Source: Pandoraea horticolens (GTDB taxonomy: Bacteria > Pseudomonadota > Gammaproteobacteria > Burkholderiales > Burkholderiaceae). From it: a stretch of 64,000 bases of DNA. This document shows positions 30,089 to 42,079 of this stretch, one piece after another (positions within the stretch are counted from its first letter, which is position 1; each line of letters starts with the position of its first letter). The stretch spans positions 186,001 through 250,000 of the forward strand of contig NZ_CABPSM010000006.1 in the NCBI RefSeq assembly GCF_902459555.1. The letters are read 5' to 3'. The translations under genes and the position numbers were made by a program. The notes below the pieces were generated by a model. The model made no database searches. It saw only the letters and a program-made list of their open reading frames with translations, and had not been told where the DNA came from.

Positions 30089-30949
30089 TCAACGTGACTT
30101 GACCTGTCGCACGTGCTCTTCAAGCTCGGCGAACGACGGACGTACTGTGGAATAGAGCACCTTGCGGCCGAATTCGACCGAGAGCGCCGGCGCGTAACCG
30201 TTCAGGCTGGCGAGCAGCGTAACCTTGATGCACTCGTAGAGCTTGACCGACTCGTTGATGCGGTGCTCGATGAGTTGTGCCAGCGGCGAAATGAAGCCGT
30301 AAGCCAGCAAAATGCCGAGGAACGTACCCACGAGCGCCTGGGCGATCAGCGCACCCAGCACGGCAGGCGGCTGGTCGGCCGACGCCATCGTGTGCACCAC
30401 CCCCATCACCGCAGCCACGATACCGAAGGCCGGCATGGCGTCGCCCGTCTTTTGCAGACAGTGCGCCGGGACTTCGCCCTCATGACGGTACGTTTCGATT
30501 TCGTGATCCATCAGATTCTCGATCTCGAACGCGTTCATGTTGCCGCTGACCATCAGGCGCAGATAGTCGGTGAGAAATTCCATGATGCGCGGCTCGCCGA
30601 GAATGCGCGGGTACTGCGAGAACACCGGGCTCGCTGCCGGGTCTTCCACGTCCCCTTCGATGGCGAGCATGCCGTCCTTGCGCGCCTTCGCGAGTAGCAC
30701 GTACAGGAGCGCCATCAGCTCCATGTACAGGTCTTTGGTGTATTTCGAGCCCTTGAACAGCATCGGCAGCGCTTTCATCGTCGCCTTGATCGCCTTGCTG
30801 TTGTTGCCCACCACGAACGAGCCGACGCCCGCGCCACCGATGATCAGCAGCTCGGTCGGCTGAAACAGCGCGCCCAAGTGACCCCCGCCAATGACGAAGC
30901 CGCCAAAGACCGAAGCCAGAACGATGATGTAACCAATGACGACAAGCAC
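30089..30949 (-). CDS. motA: Flagellar motor stator protein MotA
   Basis: This 286-aa inner-membrane protein begins MLVVIGYIIVLASVFGGFVIGGGHLGALFQPTELLIIGGAGVGSFVV. It has four membrane segments, two near the N-terminus and two around residues 165-220 (MPAFGIVAAVMGVVHTM and AQALVGTFLGILLAYGFISPLAQLI). The cytoplasmic loop between them carries the charged residues that act on the rotor protein FliG. It pairs with motB, the next gene. Confidence 0.97.
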   Translation of the reverse strand: MLVVIGYIIVLASVFGGFVIGGGHLGALFQPTELLIIGGAGVGSFVVGNNSKAIKATMKALPMLFKGSKYTKDLYMELMALLYVLLAKARKDGMLAIEGDVEDPAASPVFSQYPRILGEPRIMEFLTDYLRLMVSGNMNAFEIENLMDHEIETYRHEGEVPAHCLQKTGDAMPAFGIVAAVMGVVHTMASADQPPAVLGALIAQALVGTFLGILLAYGFISPLAQLIEHRINESVKLYECIKVTLLASLNGYAPALSVEFGRKVLYSTVRPSFAELEEHVRQVKSR

Positions 30950-31008
30950 TGCCGGATACCTCTCGCAAAAATACGTCTACGGAAAAATGTCCTTCCTGTT
31001 CAGAGGGC

Positions 31009-31036
31009 TTAACGGCAGACACGCAGGGAAACTGTA
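31009..31036 (-). promoter_or_regulatory. Possible sigma-28 promoter of motAB-cheYAW
   Basis: On the minus strand TACAGTTT is followed by GCCGTTAA, with 16 bases between TACA and GCCG (consensus TAAA-N15-GCCGATAA). The -10 element differs from consensus by two bases. The spacing is one longer than ideal and the -35 has one mismatch. It lies about 60 bp before motA, in the flhC-motA gap, where a class-3 promoter would be expected. Confidence 0.45.
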
Positions 31037-31065
31037 GGGGGTGTGACCTCGTGAAGTGGGCTTGG

Positions 31066-31662
31066 TCAGGCGGCCAGCGGAGAAATATCCGTGTCAGGTG
31101 CGGACGATGCCACGGCCGGCGCCAGATCGGCGGCATGCGCGTGTTTCGCTTTCCGGGTCTTACCGGCACGCGATGGCGGTTGGCACAGCCCGCAAACGTA
31201 CTGGCCATGCGGTTCGTGCGCGTGCGTGACGAAATGACCGCCGCAGCGCGTGCACGGCGTCATCTGCAACATCTTGCTGTCGAAGAAGCGAACGAGCGTC
31301 CACGCCCGTGTAAACCCGAGCACGGCTTCCCATCCATGCAATCCCACATGCTCGAGGTACAGGCGATACGCCTTGACGATAGCTTCGATGCCCTGACATC
31401 CGCCGTACTGAACCAGATGACGGTAGATGTTGTGGAAAAGTGACGAATGGATGTTCGGCAGCCACGTCACGAACCAGTCGGTCGAGAACGGCAGCATGCC
31501 CTTGGGCGGCGAGGCCCCTTTAAGTTCTTTGTAGAGCTTGATGAGACGGTCACGGCTCAGGCTCGTTTCGGCTTCCAGCAACTGGAGGCGGGCGCCGAGT
31601 TCGATCAGTTCTATGGCCAGTTGAATCTCTCGGGCCTCGAGAACGACGCTTTTGGTACGCAT
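31066..31662 (-). CDS. flhC: Flagellar transcriptional activator FlhC
   Basis: The 198-aa partner of FlhD in the FlhD4C2 master activator of flagellar genes. The N-terminus ([39 protein letters not shown]) is the family pattern. The C-terminal zinc site is CTRCGG (two Cys) with CGLCQ (two Cys). It follows flhD by 75 bp. A His/Ala-rich extension of about 20 residues follows the zinc site. Confidence 0.97.
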   Translation of the reverse strand: MRTKSVVLEAREIQLAIELIELGARLQLLEAETSLSRDRLIKLYKELKGASPPKGMLPFSTDWFVTWLPNIHSSLFHNIYRHLVQYGGCQGIEAIVKAYRLYLEHVGLHGWEAVLGFTRAWTLVRFFDSKMLQMTPCTRCGGHFVTHAHEPHGQYVCGLCQPPSRAGKTRKAKHAHAADLAPAVASSAPDTDISPLAA

Positions 31663-31737
31663 TTACAGGCTTCCTGGCAAGTCACGCGAAGCGCCGCCCC
31701 TCGGGACGGCGCAGCGAGCGTCGCGTATGTCGTACGC

Positions 31738-32055
31738 TCAGCCGATCTGCGCTACGGGTTGCCCCGCCAGCAGAATCGATGCGTGTGACTGCTGCATACC
31801 CACGTCTTTTGCACCGTGTGTAAGGCTGGAAAGAATCACGTGGTCGTCGAATCGAAATCGGCACAGAAGCTGGTTCGACCCCGCAAACTTGACGAGTTGA
31901 GCCAGTGTGAGACTGCCGAGCACGTCGGCAAGCTGGTCGCTGATACCCAGGCGAAACATCGCCGCGGCGCGATCCTCACGGATCAGGCGCTGAGCCAGGA
32001 CAAGGTAGGAGAGATTCAACTCACGAATCTCGTTCAGTGTTTCGCTGTTTCGCAT
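31738..32055 (-). CDS. flhD: Flagellar transcriptional activator FlhD
   Basis: This 105-aa protein matches FlhD in length and sequence (EIRELNLSYLVLAQRLIREDRAAAMFRLGISDQLADVLGSLTLAQLVKFAGSNQLLCRFRFDD). It binds DNA only as a complex with FlhC. As the first gene of flhDC it sits at the top of the flagellar hierarchy, and a long gene-free region upstream suggests complex control. Confidence 0.97.
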   Translation of the reverse strand: MRNSETLNEIRELNLSYLVLAQRLIREDRAAAMFRLGISDQLADVLGSLTLAQLVKFAGSNQLLCRFRFDDHVILSSLTHGAKDVGMQQSHASILLAGQPVAQIG

Positions 32056-32595
32056 GCGGCCCCCCGGCGCAATGGATGAATCTTGCGGTACTACTGTCTA
32101 TTCCCCCGCATTGTGGAGAAGGGCGAACGATAAAGAAATCGGAGAAAAACTACGTGGGATGGTGAGAAAAGCGGAAGTTTTTTGTAGGAGTTTTTCCTAC
32201 ATCAGGGGCGCGAGCGGCCCCAACGATGCGCTCGGGGAAAGCGACCGGTGTAACGGACGGCAGTTTCATGAAAGTGTCACGAAGCTGCGCTTTACTGCTT
32301 GACTGTATTTCGGCGGGGTTTCGCCGAACTTTAGTAATCCTTGCAAAAAAAATACCGGGGGGGAGGACTTTGCAAGGAGGTGCTGAATCGTACTTTGCCA
32401 ATGGTGCGGACACGGGAACAGAGCAATTACAAACTGTTACAGATGCACTGTCGCGCGCCGGATTTCAGTGTTTGAAAGAAAGCCCGGCGGTCAGTTCCCG
32501 AGAAATTACCGGCTGGCAGCGTCTTCCCTGTGTTGCGAATTTCAGACACCCGGCAATGTCGCAGGTTCCGGCTTCTGCACATCGAAGCGGTCGCC
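32056..32595. promoter_or_regulatory. Long flhDC upstream regulatory region
   Basis: These 540 bp hold no credible gene; the one long open frame on the plus strand (32226-32642) has no family-like sequence. Two inverted repeats stand out. TGTAGGA/TCCTACA (32183-32189 and 32195-32201) lies about 130 bp before flhD. CCTTGCAAA/TTTGCAAGG (32339-32347 and 32369-32377) encloses runs of eight A and seven G. Regulators often act at a distance on flhDC, so these are candidate operator sites, but I cannot name the factors. Confidence 0.55.
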
Positions 32596-33804
32596 TCACA
32601 CCGTCCCGGTGGCCGGGGGTGCCGCCTTCGCTCGGCGAATGAGCACTGTGTGGAAACACCACGACAGAACACCACACAAGGCAATGACGGCCGCCATCGG
32701 CACCGCCGAGCGCGCGTGCATCAGCCCGACGGCCGCGCCGGCGCTCGCCGCTGCGAGGAACTGCAAGGCCCCCAGGAGGGCCGATGCGGCGCCCGCGCGT
32801 TGATGCTGACGGTTCAAGGCTTCGGCCACGGCGTTCGGCTGAGAGAAGCCCAGACTCGTGACATAAGCGAAGAGCAGCACCATCAGTCCGATCAGCCCGC
32901 CCAGTTGCAACGCCGCCACTCCGAGCATCAACAATCCGAGAATCGCAACGAGATTGTTGGTACGGTGCAACACGTCGGCCGGACGGCGTTTGCGCAGCAA
33001 ATGCGCGTTGATCTGCGAGCCGGCGATGATGCCGCAGGCGTTCAGCCCGAACAGCCAGCCGTAATTCGCCGGGTCGACACCGTACAGATTGATGAACACG
33101 AAGGGTGAGCCCGTGATGTAGGCGAACATGCCGGCTTGCGCGACGCCGCCCGCCAGTGCATTGCCCATGAACTCGCGGTCGCGCACGAGCGCGCCGTAGT
33201 TGTGCCAGGCCGTCATGAGCCAGTTGCGGGCCTGCTTTGCGGCCGCGCGCGTCTCCGGCAGCCAGTAGACGGACATCGCGAAGCACATCGCACCGAACGC
33301 CGTCAGCCCCCAGAAGATCCAGCGCCAACCGACAAACATCAGCACTTGCCCGCCGATGAGCGGCGCGAGGATGGGTGCAGCCCCCATGATGAGCGTCATG
33401 CGCGACAGCACGCGCGCCACCGTGCTCGTGTCGAACAGATCGCGCGCCATGGCACGTGCGATCACGAAGCACGCGCAGCCGCCCACGGCCTGAATGAAAC
33501 GGCAGACGATCAGCGTCTCGATATTGCTCGCCAGCGCGCAGCCAGCCGACGCGAGCGTGTAGAGCGCGAGACCGGCGTACAGCGGACGCTTGCGGCCATA
33601 GCGGTCGGCCAGCGGCCCATGCAGCAACTGACCAAGCCCCAGGCCGATGAAAAACGATGCCAGCGAGAATTGCGCGGCCGCATCCGTGGTGTTCAGTTCG
33701 CGCGCGATGCTCGGCAGCGCAGGCAAATACATATCGATCGACAGCGAGCCGATGGCCGACAGAATGCCAAGAATGAAAACGGTGCGAAATGTGTGGGCAG
33801 GCAT
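32596..33804 (-). CDS. Bcr/CflA-family MFS drug-resistance exporter
   Basis: A 402-aa major facilitator with about 12 membrane helices. The start at 33804 gives MPAHTFRTVFILGILSAIGSLSIDMYLPALPSIARELN, the Bcr/CflA opening; a start 12 codons upstream is possible, and neither has a strong ribosome site. Motif A is GPLADRYGRKRPLYAGL between helices 2 and 3. IVCRFIQAVGGCACFVIARAMARD (helix 4) and MGAAPILAPLIGGQVLMFVGWRWIFW (helix 5, motif C-like) are drug/proton antiporter signatures. The substrate is unknown. It stands alone between the acyl-CoA synthetase and flhDC. Confidence 0.9.
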   Translation of the reverse strand: MPAHTFRTVFILGILSAIGSLSIDMYLPALPSIARELNTTDAAAQFSLASFFIGLGLGQLLHGPLADRYGRKRPLYAGLALYTLASAGCALASNIETLIVCRFIQAVGGCACFVIARAMARDLFDTSTVARVLSRMTLIMGAAPILAPLIGGQVLMFVGWRWIFWGLTAFGAMCFAMSVYWLPETRAAAKQARNWLMTAWHNYGALVRDREFMGNALAGGVAQAGMFAYITGSPFVFINLYGVDPANYGWLFGLNACGIIAGSQINAHLLRKRRPADVLHRTNNLVAILGLLMLGVAALQLGGLIGLMVLLFAYVTSLGFSQPNAVAEALNRQHQRAGAASALLGALQFLAAASAGAAVGLMHARSAVPMAAVIALCGVLSWCFHTVLIRRAKAAPPATGTV

Positions 33805-33857
33805 GGCGCAGACCAAGGGTAATCCCGAATAATACGGCATTGGTCTCGGTTCCGCTT

Positions 33858-33893
33858 AAAAAATAAGCAGAGGCTCGCCACCCGGACGAGCCT
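33858..33893 (-). terminator. Rho-independent terminator after the acyl-CoA synthetase gene
   Basis: On the minus strand a seven-base stem AGGCTCG/CGAGCCT with a nine-base loop is followed within five bases by TTATTTTTTAA. It lies about 20 bases after the stop codon at 33914, before the MFS gene. Confidence 0.65.
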
Positions 33894-33913
33894 GGCCCTG
33901 CGCCTCGTCTCGC

Positions 33914-35632
33914 TCAAGCCGTCTTCGCTTCGGACAAACCGAGTGTTTCAACCATCTGTTCGCGCATGATGAATTTCTGTACCTTGCCCGTGACCGTCAT
34001 CGGCATCTCGTCGACGAAGCGGATGTAGCGCGGAATCTTGTAATGCGCGATCTGGTCCTTGCAGAAGGCGCGGATATCGTCCTCCGTCGCGCTCTGCCCC
34101 GGCTTGAGAATGATCCATGCACAGACTTCCTCGCCGTACTTCGCATCCGGCACACCGAACACCTGCACGGCCTGCACCTTGGGGTGACGGAACAGGAATT
34201 CCTCGATCTCGCGGGGGTAGATGTTCTCTCCGCCACGAATGAGCATGTCCTTGACCCGGCCGACGATATTGCAGTAACCGTCTTCGTCGAGTGTGGCGAG
34301 ATCGCCCGTGTGCATCCAGCCATCGCGGATCGCTTCACGCGTGCGAGGCTCGTCGTCCCAATAGCCCTGCATCACCGAGTAGCCCTTCGTGCAAAGCTCG
34401 CCTTTCTCGCCCACCGGCACGATCTCTCCGGCGGCATCCACGAGCTTCACTTCGAGGTGCGGCTGCACACGCCCCACGGTTGCCACGCGCTTTTCCAGCG
34501 GGTCGGTCGTCGTGGTCTGAAACGACACCGGGCTCGTCTCCGTCATGCCGTAAGCGATGGTCACTTCGCTCATGTGCATTTCGCCGATGACGCGTTTCAT
34601 CGTTTCGATGGGGCACGGCGAGCCCGCCATGATCCCCGTACGCAGAGAATCGAAGTGGTAGTAGCCGAACGCCGGATGATCGAGTTGAGCGATGAACATC
34701 GTCGGCACGCCATGCAGCGCCGTACAGCGCTCTTCCGACACGGCGGCCATCGTGGCCCTCGGATCGAACGCCTCGCCCGGAAACACCATCGTCGCGCCCG
34801 TCGACACGCAGGCAAGTACCGCCAGCACCATGCCGAAGCAGTGATAGAACGGCACGGGAATGCACAGACTGTCGTGCTCGGAGAAGCGCATCGCCATGGC
34901 GATGTAGCGGCCGTTGTTGACGATGTTGTGGTGCGTGAGCGTGGCGCCCTTCGGGTTGCCCGTCGTGCCGCTCGTGAACTGGATATTGATGGCGTCGAAA
35001 CAATCGAGCGAATCGGAAATCGCACGCAGTTTGACGAGATCGACATCCGCGCCGAGCGCCACCACGTCGCCGTAATTCATCATGCCGGGCGTGGTGTCCA
35101 TGCCCATGCGGATGACCGTTCGCAATGTCGGCAGCTTTTCCGACTTCAGTTGGCCGGGGGTGCACGTTGCCAGCTCCGGCGCGAGCACGTTGAGCATGTC
35201 GAGGTAGCGCGACGTCTTGAAAGACTCCGCGGCCACAAGTGCCTTACAACCCACTTTGTTGATCGCGTATTCCAGTTCAGCGAGCCGATACGCTGGATTG
35301 ATGTTCACGAGAATCAGGCCGATACGTGCGGTCGCGAACTGCGTGACCAGCCATTCGACGCGGTTCGGCGACCAGATACCTACGCGATCGCCCTTCTTCA
35401 GCCCCAACGACATCAGTCCGGTGGCAAAGGTATCGACGTGTGCGATGAATTCGCGCCACGTCCAGTCCACGCCCTGCTCCCGAAACACCACGGCCTGGCG
35501 CTCCGGAAACTTCGCCGCCGTCTGGGCAAGCAAACCAAACACCGTCAACGTCGAAAGCGGCACGGCAGTATCGCCTTTCACGTACGACAGTCCATTACGA
35601 GGTACAACGCCCGCACCTTCCCGGCTTTCCAT
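33914..35632 (-). CDS. AMP-forming acyl-CoA synthetase (fatty acyl-CoA ligase family)
   Basis: This 572-aa ANL-superfamily enzyme activates a carboxylic acid to its CoA thioester via an acyl-AMP. The P-loop-like motif is [18 protein letters not shown] (about 200-217). [12 protein letters not shown] is motif A5; [16 protein letters not shown] is A7-A8. The A10 lysine is in [12 protein letters not shown] near the C-terminus. The sequence style is that of medium/short-chain FadD-like ligases, and substrate specificity cannot be read. A perfect 14-bp palindrome upstream resembles sites for regulators of branched-chain amino acid and fatty acid catabolism. Confidence 0.92.
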   Translation of the reverse strand: MESREGAGVVPRNGLSYVKGDTAVPLSTLTVFGLLAQTAAKFPERQAVVFREQGVDWTWREFIAHVDTFATGLMSLGLKKGDRVGIWSPNRVEWLVTQFATARIGLILVNINPAYRLAELEYAINKVGCKALVAAESFKTSRYLDMLNVLAPELATCTPGQLKSEKLPTLRTVIRMGMDTTPGMMNYGDVVALGADVDLVKLRAISDSLDCFDAINIQFTSGTTGNPKGATLTHHNIVNNGRYIAMAMRFSEHDSLCIPVPFYHCFGMVLAVLACVSTGATMVFPGEAFDPRATMAAVSEERCTALHGVPTMFIAQLDHPAFGYYHFDSLRTGIMAGSPCPIETMKRVIGEMHMSEVTIAYGMTETSPVSFQTTTTDPLEKRVATVGRVQPHLEVKLVDAAGEIVPVGEKGELCTKGYSVMQGYWDDEPRTREAIRDGWMHTGDLATLDEDGYCNIVGRVKDMLIRGGENIYPREIEEFLFRHPKVQAVQVFGVPDAKYGEEVCAWIILKPGQSATEDDIRAFCKDQIAHYKIPRYIRFVDEMPMTVTGKVQKFIMREQMVETLGLSEAKTA

Positions 35633-35769
35633 GCTTGTGTCTCCTGAAGCAATGCTGAAGTGGCGAAATGCTGTCGCGTGGCGCTAGCGAGTGAATGGCT
35701 CGCTTATCGTTGCATCGAACGATGGCGGGCTTCTCTTCATAACAATAGTGCGTCACGCTGGCTTGACGT

Positions 35770-35783
35770 TTACGTTAACGTAA
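35770..35783. promoter_or_regulatory. Perfect palindrome TTACGTTAACGTAA, candidate operator
   Basis: This 14-bp sequence equals its own reverse complement and lies 138 bp before the acyl-CoA synthetase start codon; a further ACGT half lies just upstream (GACGTTTACGT). Its ACGT-N2-ACGT form resembles operators described for LiuR, a MerR-family regulator of leucine/isovaline and acyl-CoA catabolism in proteobacteria. The link to LiuR is inference from pattern memory; the palindrome itself is directly visible. Confidence 0.55.
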
Positions 35784-35868
35784 TTCGAGTGACGGAACGA
35801 GTGGGGATGGCCCTGAGTCTGGCGGCGTCTTGAGCATCGACGGCTATCGGTGATCGAATTCACCAGGC

Positions 35869-35901
35869 AAAACAAAAGCCCCACGCACATGCATGGGGCT
35901 T
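35869..35901 (-). terminator. Rho-independent terminator of the atp operon
   Basis: On the minus strand AGCCCCA/TGGGGCT forms a seven-base stem with a ten-base loop, directly followed by TTTGTTTT. It lies about 115 bp after the atpC stop codon and is the only such structure there. Confidence 0.8.
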
Positions 35902-36013
35902 CCTGCCGCTATGCGGCAACGTACGTCGGGTGACGCACGCCGCTGCGTGACGGCGGGCATTGCGGGCTACGCGGCGACAATGGTGAAAACGCCGTCGCAA
36001 CCGCCCTGCCGAT

Positions 36014-36430
36014 TTACTTCACCTTGCGGAACTTCTGGATCGCAGCGAGTTGGGCGATGGCTTCGGCCAATTCGGCCTGGGCAGTCGCATACTCGATGTT
36101 CGAATCCTTGTTCGTCAGCGCTTCTTCCGCGCGGCGCTTGGCTTCGGCAGCCTTCGCCTCGTCCAGATCCTTGCCGCGAATGGCGGTGTCGGCGAGCACG
36201 GTGACCGTACCCGGTTGCACTTCGAGAATGCCGCCGGCCACGAAGACGAAGTCCTCGTTACCTGCTTCGTCCTCGATACGCACCGCGCCCGGCTTGATAC
36301 GCGTGATCAGCGGCGTGTGGCCGGGCAAAATGCCCAACTCGCCGGCTTCGCCGGGCAGCGCCACAAAGCGCGCCTTACCCGAGAAGATCTGCTCTTCCGC
36401 GCTGACGACGTCTACGTGAATGGTTGCCAT
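36014..36430 (-). CDS. atpC: F1 ATP synthase epsilon subunit
   Basis: This 138-aa protein begins [52 protein letters not shown], the epsilon N-terminal beta-sandwich. A C-terminal helical hairpin follows ([40 protein letters not shown]), which regulates rotation. It is the last gene of the atpIBEFHAGDC operon, 147 bp after atpD, and is followed by a terminator. Confidence 0.97.
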   Translation of the reverse strand: MATIHVDVVSAEEQIFSGKARFVALPGEAGELGILPGHTPLITRIKPGAVRIEDEAGNEDFVFVAGGILEVQPGTVTVLADTAIRGKDLDEAKAAEAKRRAEEALTNKDSNIEYATAQAELAEAIAQLAAIQKFRKVK

Positions 36431-36577
36431 AATCGCTCCCGTTGAGTGTGATGAAGCGGCAGGCGCGCTAGTCCGGACGTTGCCGCCCTCGCTTCGCTAC
36501 CCCGCCCCGCAACAGTCACCTGCCGGCGTGCGGTGGGGTCTCTTGCGACACCCCGCCGTCGCCCGGCACTCAACCGT

Positions 36578-37987
<1,410 letters not shown>

Positions 37988-38030
37988 TCAAATTCATTTC
38001 GCCTGACGGCGCATCGGCCCGTGCCACCGC

Positions 38031-38918
38031 TTACACTGCGGCGGCGCCACCCACGATTTCGGACAGTTCCTTCGTAATCGCTGCTTGACGGCCCTTGTTG
38101 TAGACCATCTGCAATTCACCGATCACGGTCTTCGCGTTGTCCGACGCGGCCTTCATGGCCACCATACGGGCGGACTGTTCCGACGCCATGTTCTCAGCGA
38201 CTGCCTGATACACGACAGCTTCGACGTAACGCACCAGCAGGGCATCGACGACCGTCTTCGCATCCGGTTCGTAGATGTAGTCCCACGAATGCCGTGCCGG
38301 CACTGCGCTCGCGTCTTCCGACGCGCCCTCGAGCTTCTCGGGCAGCGGCAGCAGTTGTTCGACCACAGCTTCCTGCTTCATCGTATTGACGAAGCGGTTG
38401 TACGCCAGGTACACGGCGTCGAGCTTGCCTTCGGCGTACGCGTCGAGTTGCAGCTTCACGGCACCGATCAGCTTGTCCAGATGCGGGGTGTCGCCCAGTT
38501 GCACGACATGCGAAACCACCTTCGCGCCGATACGGTTCAGGAAACCGAAGCCCTTGCCGCCGATGGCGGTGGCTTCGATCTTCAGCCCTTGCGCTTCGAT
38601 AGCCTTCATCTTGTTCACCACGGCACGCAGCACGTTGGTGTTCAAGCCGCCGCACAGGCCCTTGTCCGTCGTCACCACGATGATGCCGGCGGCTTTCGCG
38701 TCGGCATGCTTCACCATGAACGGGTGGTGGTATTCCGGATTCGCCTGGCCCATGTGCGCGGCGATCTGGCGCACCTTGTCAGCGTACGGCCGGGCATGAC
38801 GCATGCGTTCCTGCGCCTTGCGCATCTTCGACGCGGCCACCATTTCCATGGCCTTGGTGATCTTGCGCGTGTTTTGCACGCTCTTGATCTTGCCGCGAAT
38901 TTCCTTCATTCCAGCCAT
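38031..38918 (-). CDS. atpG: F1 ATP synthase gamma subunit
   Basis: This 295-aa central-stalk subunit begins [39 protein letters not shown], the N-terminal coiled-coil helix, and ends with the matching helix [46 protein letters not shown]. Its rotation inside the alpha-beta ring couples proton flow to catalysis. Confidence 0.98.
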   Translation of the reverse strand: MAGMKEIRGKIKSVQNTRKITKAMEMVAASKMRKAQERMRHARPYADKVRQIAAHMGQANPEYHHPFMVKHADAKAAGIIVVTTDKGLCGGLNTNVLRAVVNKMKAIEAQGLKIEATAIGGKGFGFLNRIGAKVVSHVVQLGDTPHLDKLIGAVKLQLDAYAEGKLDAVYLAYNRFVNTMKQEAVVEQLLPLPEKLEGASEDASAVPARHSWDYIYEPDAKTVVDALLVRYVEAVVYQAVAENMASEQSARMVAMKAASDNAKTVIGELQMVYNKGRQAAITKELSEIVGGAAAV

Positions 38919-39006
38919 TGCTTACTCCTTGTCTCGGCGCGACGTCCGCTCTTGCCTGAACATCGCGCCTTCCCGGGTCCGTTGAATAGTTACCGATTCA
39001 ACCGGA

Positions 39007-40548
39007 TTAGTAAGCGCCGGTCTTCTTGACGTCCTTGATCGCAGCGTGCAGGGCGGCTTCGTCGTCCTTCGAGAGATCTTTGGTCTCTTCGATACGGCCG
39101 ATGAGCGCGCCGTGGCTGGTCTTCAGAACGTCGCGCAGACCCTTTTCGAACGGCAGCACCTTAGCGATTTCGAGATCATCCAGATAGCCGTTGTTGGCGG
39201 CGAACAGCGACACGGCCAGTTCCCACACTTGCAGCGGCTGGTATTGCGGCTGCTTGAGCAGTTCCGTCACGCGGCGGCCGCGCTCGAGCTGCTTGCGGGT
39301 GGCTTCGTCCAGGTCCGAGGCGAACTGCGCGAACGCAGCCAGCTCACGATACTGTGCGAGGTCGGTACGAATACCGCCCGACAGCTTCTTGATGACCTTC
39401 GTCTGTGCGGCACCGCCAACGCGCGACACCGAGATACCGGCGTTGATTGCCGGACGGATACCTGCGTTGAACAAGTCGGTTTCCAGGAAGATCTGGCCGT
39501 CGGTAATCGAGATCACGTTCGTCGGAACGAAGGCGGTCACGTCGCCGGCTTGCGTTTCAATAATCGGCAGTGCCGTCAGCGAACCGCTTTGACCCTTCAC
39601 GGCACCGTTGGTGAACTTCTCGACGTACTCTTCCGAGACGCGAGCTGCGCGCTCGAGCAGACGCGAGTGCAGATAGAACACGTCACCCGGGTAAGCTTCA
39701 CGGCCCGGCGGGCGGCGCAGCAGCAGCGAGATCTGACGGTAGGCCCAGGCTTGCTTGGTCAAATCGTCATAAATGATCAGCGCGTCTTCGCCGCGGTCGC
39801 GGAAGTATTCGCCCATCGTGCAACCGGCGTACGGTGCGATGAACTGCATGGCGGCCGAATCCGAGGCGGTGGCGGTCACGATGATCGTGTATTCCATCGC
39901 GCCGTGCTCTTCGAGCTTGCGCACCACGTTCATGATCGACGAGGCCTTCTGACCGATCGCGACGTAGACGCAGGTCACGCCCTTGCCCTTTTGCGAGATG
40001 ATCGTGTCGATGGCCACGGCGGTCTTACCCGTCTGACGGTCACCAATGATCAGTTCGCGCTGGCCGCGGCCGATCGGCACCATGGCGTCGATAGCCTTCG
40101 TACCGGTTTGCAGCGGCTGCGACACCGACTTACGCCAAATCACGCCCGGGGCGATCTTTTCGATGGCGTCGGTTTGCTTGGCATTGATCGGACCCTTGCC
40201 GTCGATCGGCAGACCCAATGCGTCGACGACGCGGCCCTTCAGTTCCGGGCCAACCGGCACTTCCAGAATGCGGCCCGTGCACTTGACGGTATTGCCTTCC
40301 GAGATGTGCTCGTATTCGCCCAGAATCACGGCGCCGACGGAGTCGCGCTCGAGGTTCAGTGCCAGACCGAACGTATTGCCCGGGAATTCCAGCATTTCGC
40401 CCTGCATCACGTCCGACAGGCCATGGATGCGGCAGATACCGTCGGTCACCGAAATCACGGTGCCTTCATTACGGACTTCGGCGCCGCTCTCGAGACCTTG
40501 AATCCGGCTCTTGATCAGTTCGCTGATTTCAGAGGGATTGAGTTGCAT
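39007..40548 (-). CDS. atpA: F1 ATP synthase alpha subunit
   Basis: At 513 aa this is the expected length. The N-terminus [44 protein letters not shown], the P-loop [15 protein letters not shown], and the signature [17 protein letters not shown] are visible. It binds nucleotide without catalysis and shares the head with beta. It follows atpH by 50 bp. Confidence 0.98.
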   Translation of the reverse strand: MQLNPSEISELIKSRIQGLESGAEVRNEGTVISVTDGICRIHGLSDVMQGEMLEFPGNTFGLALNLERDSVGAVILGEYEHISEGNTVKCTGRILEVPVGPELKGRVVDALGLPIDGKGPINAKQTDAIEKIAPGVIWRKSVSQPLQTGTKAIDAMVPIGRGQRELIIGDRQTGKTAVAIDTIISQKGKGVTCVYVAIGQKASSIMNVVRKLEEHGAMEYTIIVTATASDSAAMQFIAPYAGCTMGEYFRDRGEDALIIYDDLTKQAWAYRQISLLLRRPPGREAYPGDVFYLHSRLLERAARVSEEYVEKFTNGAVKGQSGSLTALPIIETQAGDVTAFVPTNVISITDGQIFLETDLFNAGIRPAINAGISVSRVGGAAQTKVIKKLSGGIRTDLAQYRELAAFAQFASDLDEATRKQLERGRRVTELLKQPQYQPLQVWELAVSLFAANNGYLDDLEIAKVLPFEKGLRDVLKTSHGALIGRIEETKDLSKDDEAALHAAIKDVKKTGAY

Positions 40549-40598
40549 ATGTGCTCCTGATATTCAATTCTTGCCGTCGCAGGCGTATCGCGCCGGGC

Positions 40599-41129
40599 TC
40601 AGGCCGTCAGCGACGTCCGCATAGCCGCCAGGCGGGCGCGCACCGAAGTGTCCAGCACCTCGTCGCCAACCACCACACGCACGCCACCGATCAGCGACGG
40701 GTCTACCGTCACGCTCGGGTTGAGCTTGCAGCCGAACTTGTGCTCGAGGCCCTTGACCAGCGAGGTCAGTTGCTCACCTTCGAGCGGGAAGGCGCTTTCG
40801 ATCGTGGCATCCGCCGAACCGGCGGCAGCGTTCTTCAACGCTTCGAATTGCACGGCGATTTCCGGCACAGCGGCCAGACGGCCGTTTTCGACCACAGCGG
40901 CGACGAAGTTGCGCACTTCGGCGTCGGTCGATTTCACGGCTGCGGTCAGCACGTCGACGACTTGCGCCGGCGTGACTTTCGGATCGTCGGCCAGATTGGC
41001 CACTTCGGGCAGCGCTGCCACTTGCGCCAGTTCGCGCACCAGCTCCGACCAGCGATTCAGGTCGCCGGACTTCGCCACGCGGAACAACGCCTCGGCATAC
41101 GGACGAGCGATGGTTGCGAGTTCGGCCAT
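40599..41129 (-). CDS. atpH: F1 ATP synthase delta subunit
   Basis: This 176-aa protein begins [34 protein letters not shown], the helical domain, and ends with the delta signature [47 protein letters not shown]. It joins the peripheral stalk (subunit b) to the top of the F1 head. Its start lies two bases after the atpF stop. Confidence 0.97.
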   Translation of the reverse strand: MAELATIARPYAEALFRVAKSGDLNRWSELVRELAQVAALPEVANLADDPKVTPAQVVDVLTAAVKSTDAEVRNFVAAVVENGRLAAVPEIAVQFEALKNAAAGSADATIESAFPLEGEQLTSLVKGLEHKFGCKLNPSVTVDPSLIGGVRVVVGDEVLDTSVRARLAAMRTSLTA

Positions 41130-41131
41130 GA

Positions 41132-41602
41132 TCAGAGCTCTGCCTTGAGTTGGTTCAGCAGGTCGGCGTGGGCCTTGGCGTCAACTTCACGCTTCAGGAT
41201 CTGCTCGGCGCCCTTGACAGCCAGACCGGCAACTTCTTCGCGCAGCGATTCACGGACCTTGACGGCCTGGTTCTCGGCTTCGGCTTTGGCGTTGGCGATG
41301 ATACGGGCGGCTTCGGCTTGCGCCTGGGCCTTGATCTCGTCGGCCACTGCCAGTGCGCGCTTCTCGGCGTCGGCAATACGCTTCGCGCCTTCGTCGCGGG
41401 CTTCCGCGAGGGCTTGCGTGGAGCGCTTGTTGGCGGCATCGAGTTCAGCCTTGCCCTTATCGGCAGCAGCCAGACCGTCAGCGATTTTCTTCGCGCGTTC
41501 GTCGATAGCCTTGATCAGCGGCGGCCACACGAACTTCATCGTGAACCATGCCAGGATCAGAAACACGACGGTTTGCGCGAACAGAGTTGCGTTTATGTTC
41601 AC
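41132..41602 (-). CDS. atpF: F0 ATP synthase b subunit
   Basis: This 156-aa protein has one N-terminal membrane helix ([44 protein letters not shown]), then a long charged Ala/Lys/Glu coiled coil that forms the peripheral stalk. This is the family length and layout. It lies between atpE and atpH. Confidence 0.98.
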   Translation of the reverse strand: MNINATLFAQTVVFLILAWFTMKFVWPPLIKAIDERAKKIADGLAAADKGKAELDAANKRSTQALAEARDEGAKRIADAEKRALAVADEIKAQAQAEAARIIANAKAEAENQAVKVRESLREEVAGLAVKGAEQILKREVDAKAHADLLNQLKAEL

Positions 41603-41727
41603 GGTGTTTCCTTTCGGTGATGCGAATCGATTGGCAAAACAGCGCGCCCCATTGTGCCTGCTGGCTTGGGCGCGCCGTTCATGTCCAGTTGGCCGCGCGG
41701 ATCAGTGCGCGACCGGCCGAAAGAAAC

Positions 41728-42009
<282 letters not shown>

Positions 42010-42079
42010 TTAGAGACTTGAAACTTTGAATTTGAAAAACTGAAAAACCGGGAAACCCTTAACGACTCGCAACGACCGA

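Larger units (their letters stand above)
35633..36013. other. Intergenic region between the acyl-CoA synthetase gene and atpC
   Basis: This 381-bp gap holds the promoter region and palindromic operator of the acyl-CoA synthetase gene, and the terminator of the atp operon about 110-145 bp beyond the atpC stop. I see no further gene in it. Confidence 0.6.

Noticed and set aside
32226-32642. 138-codon plus-strand frame upstream of flhDC
   Set aside because: No recognisable domain, no credible ribosome site, and it runs into the antisense of the MFS gene. It covers the inverted repeats of the control region.
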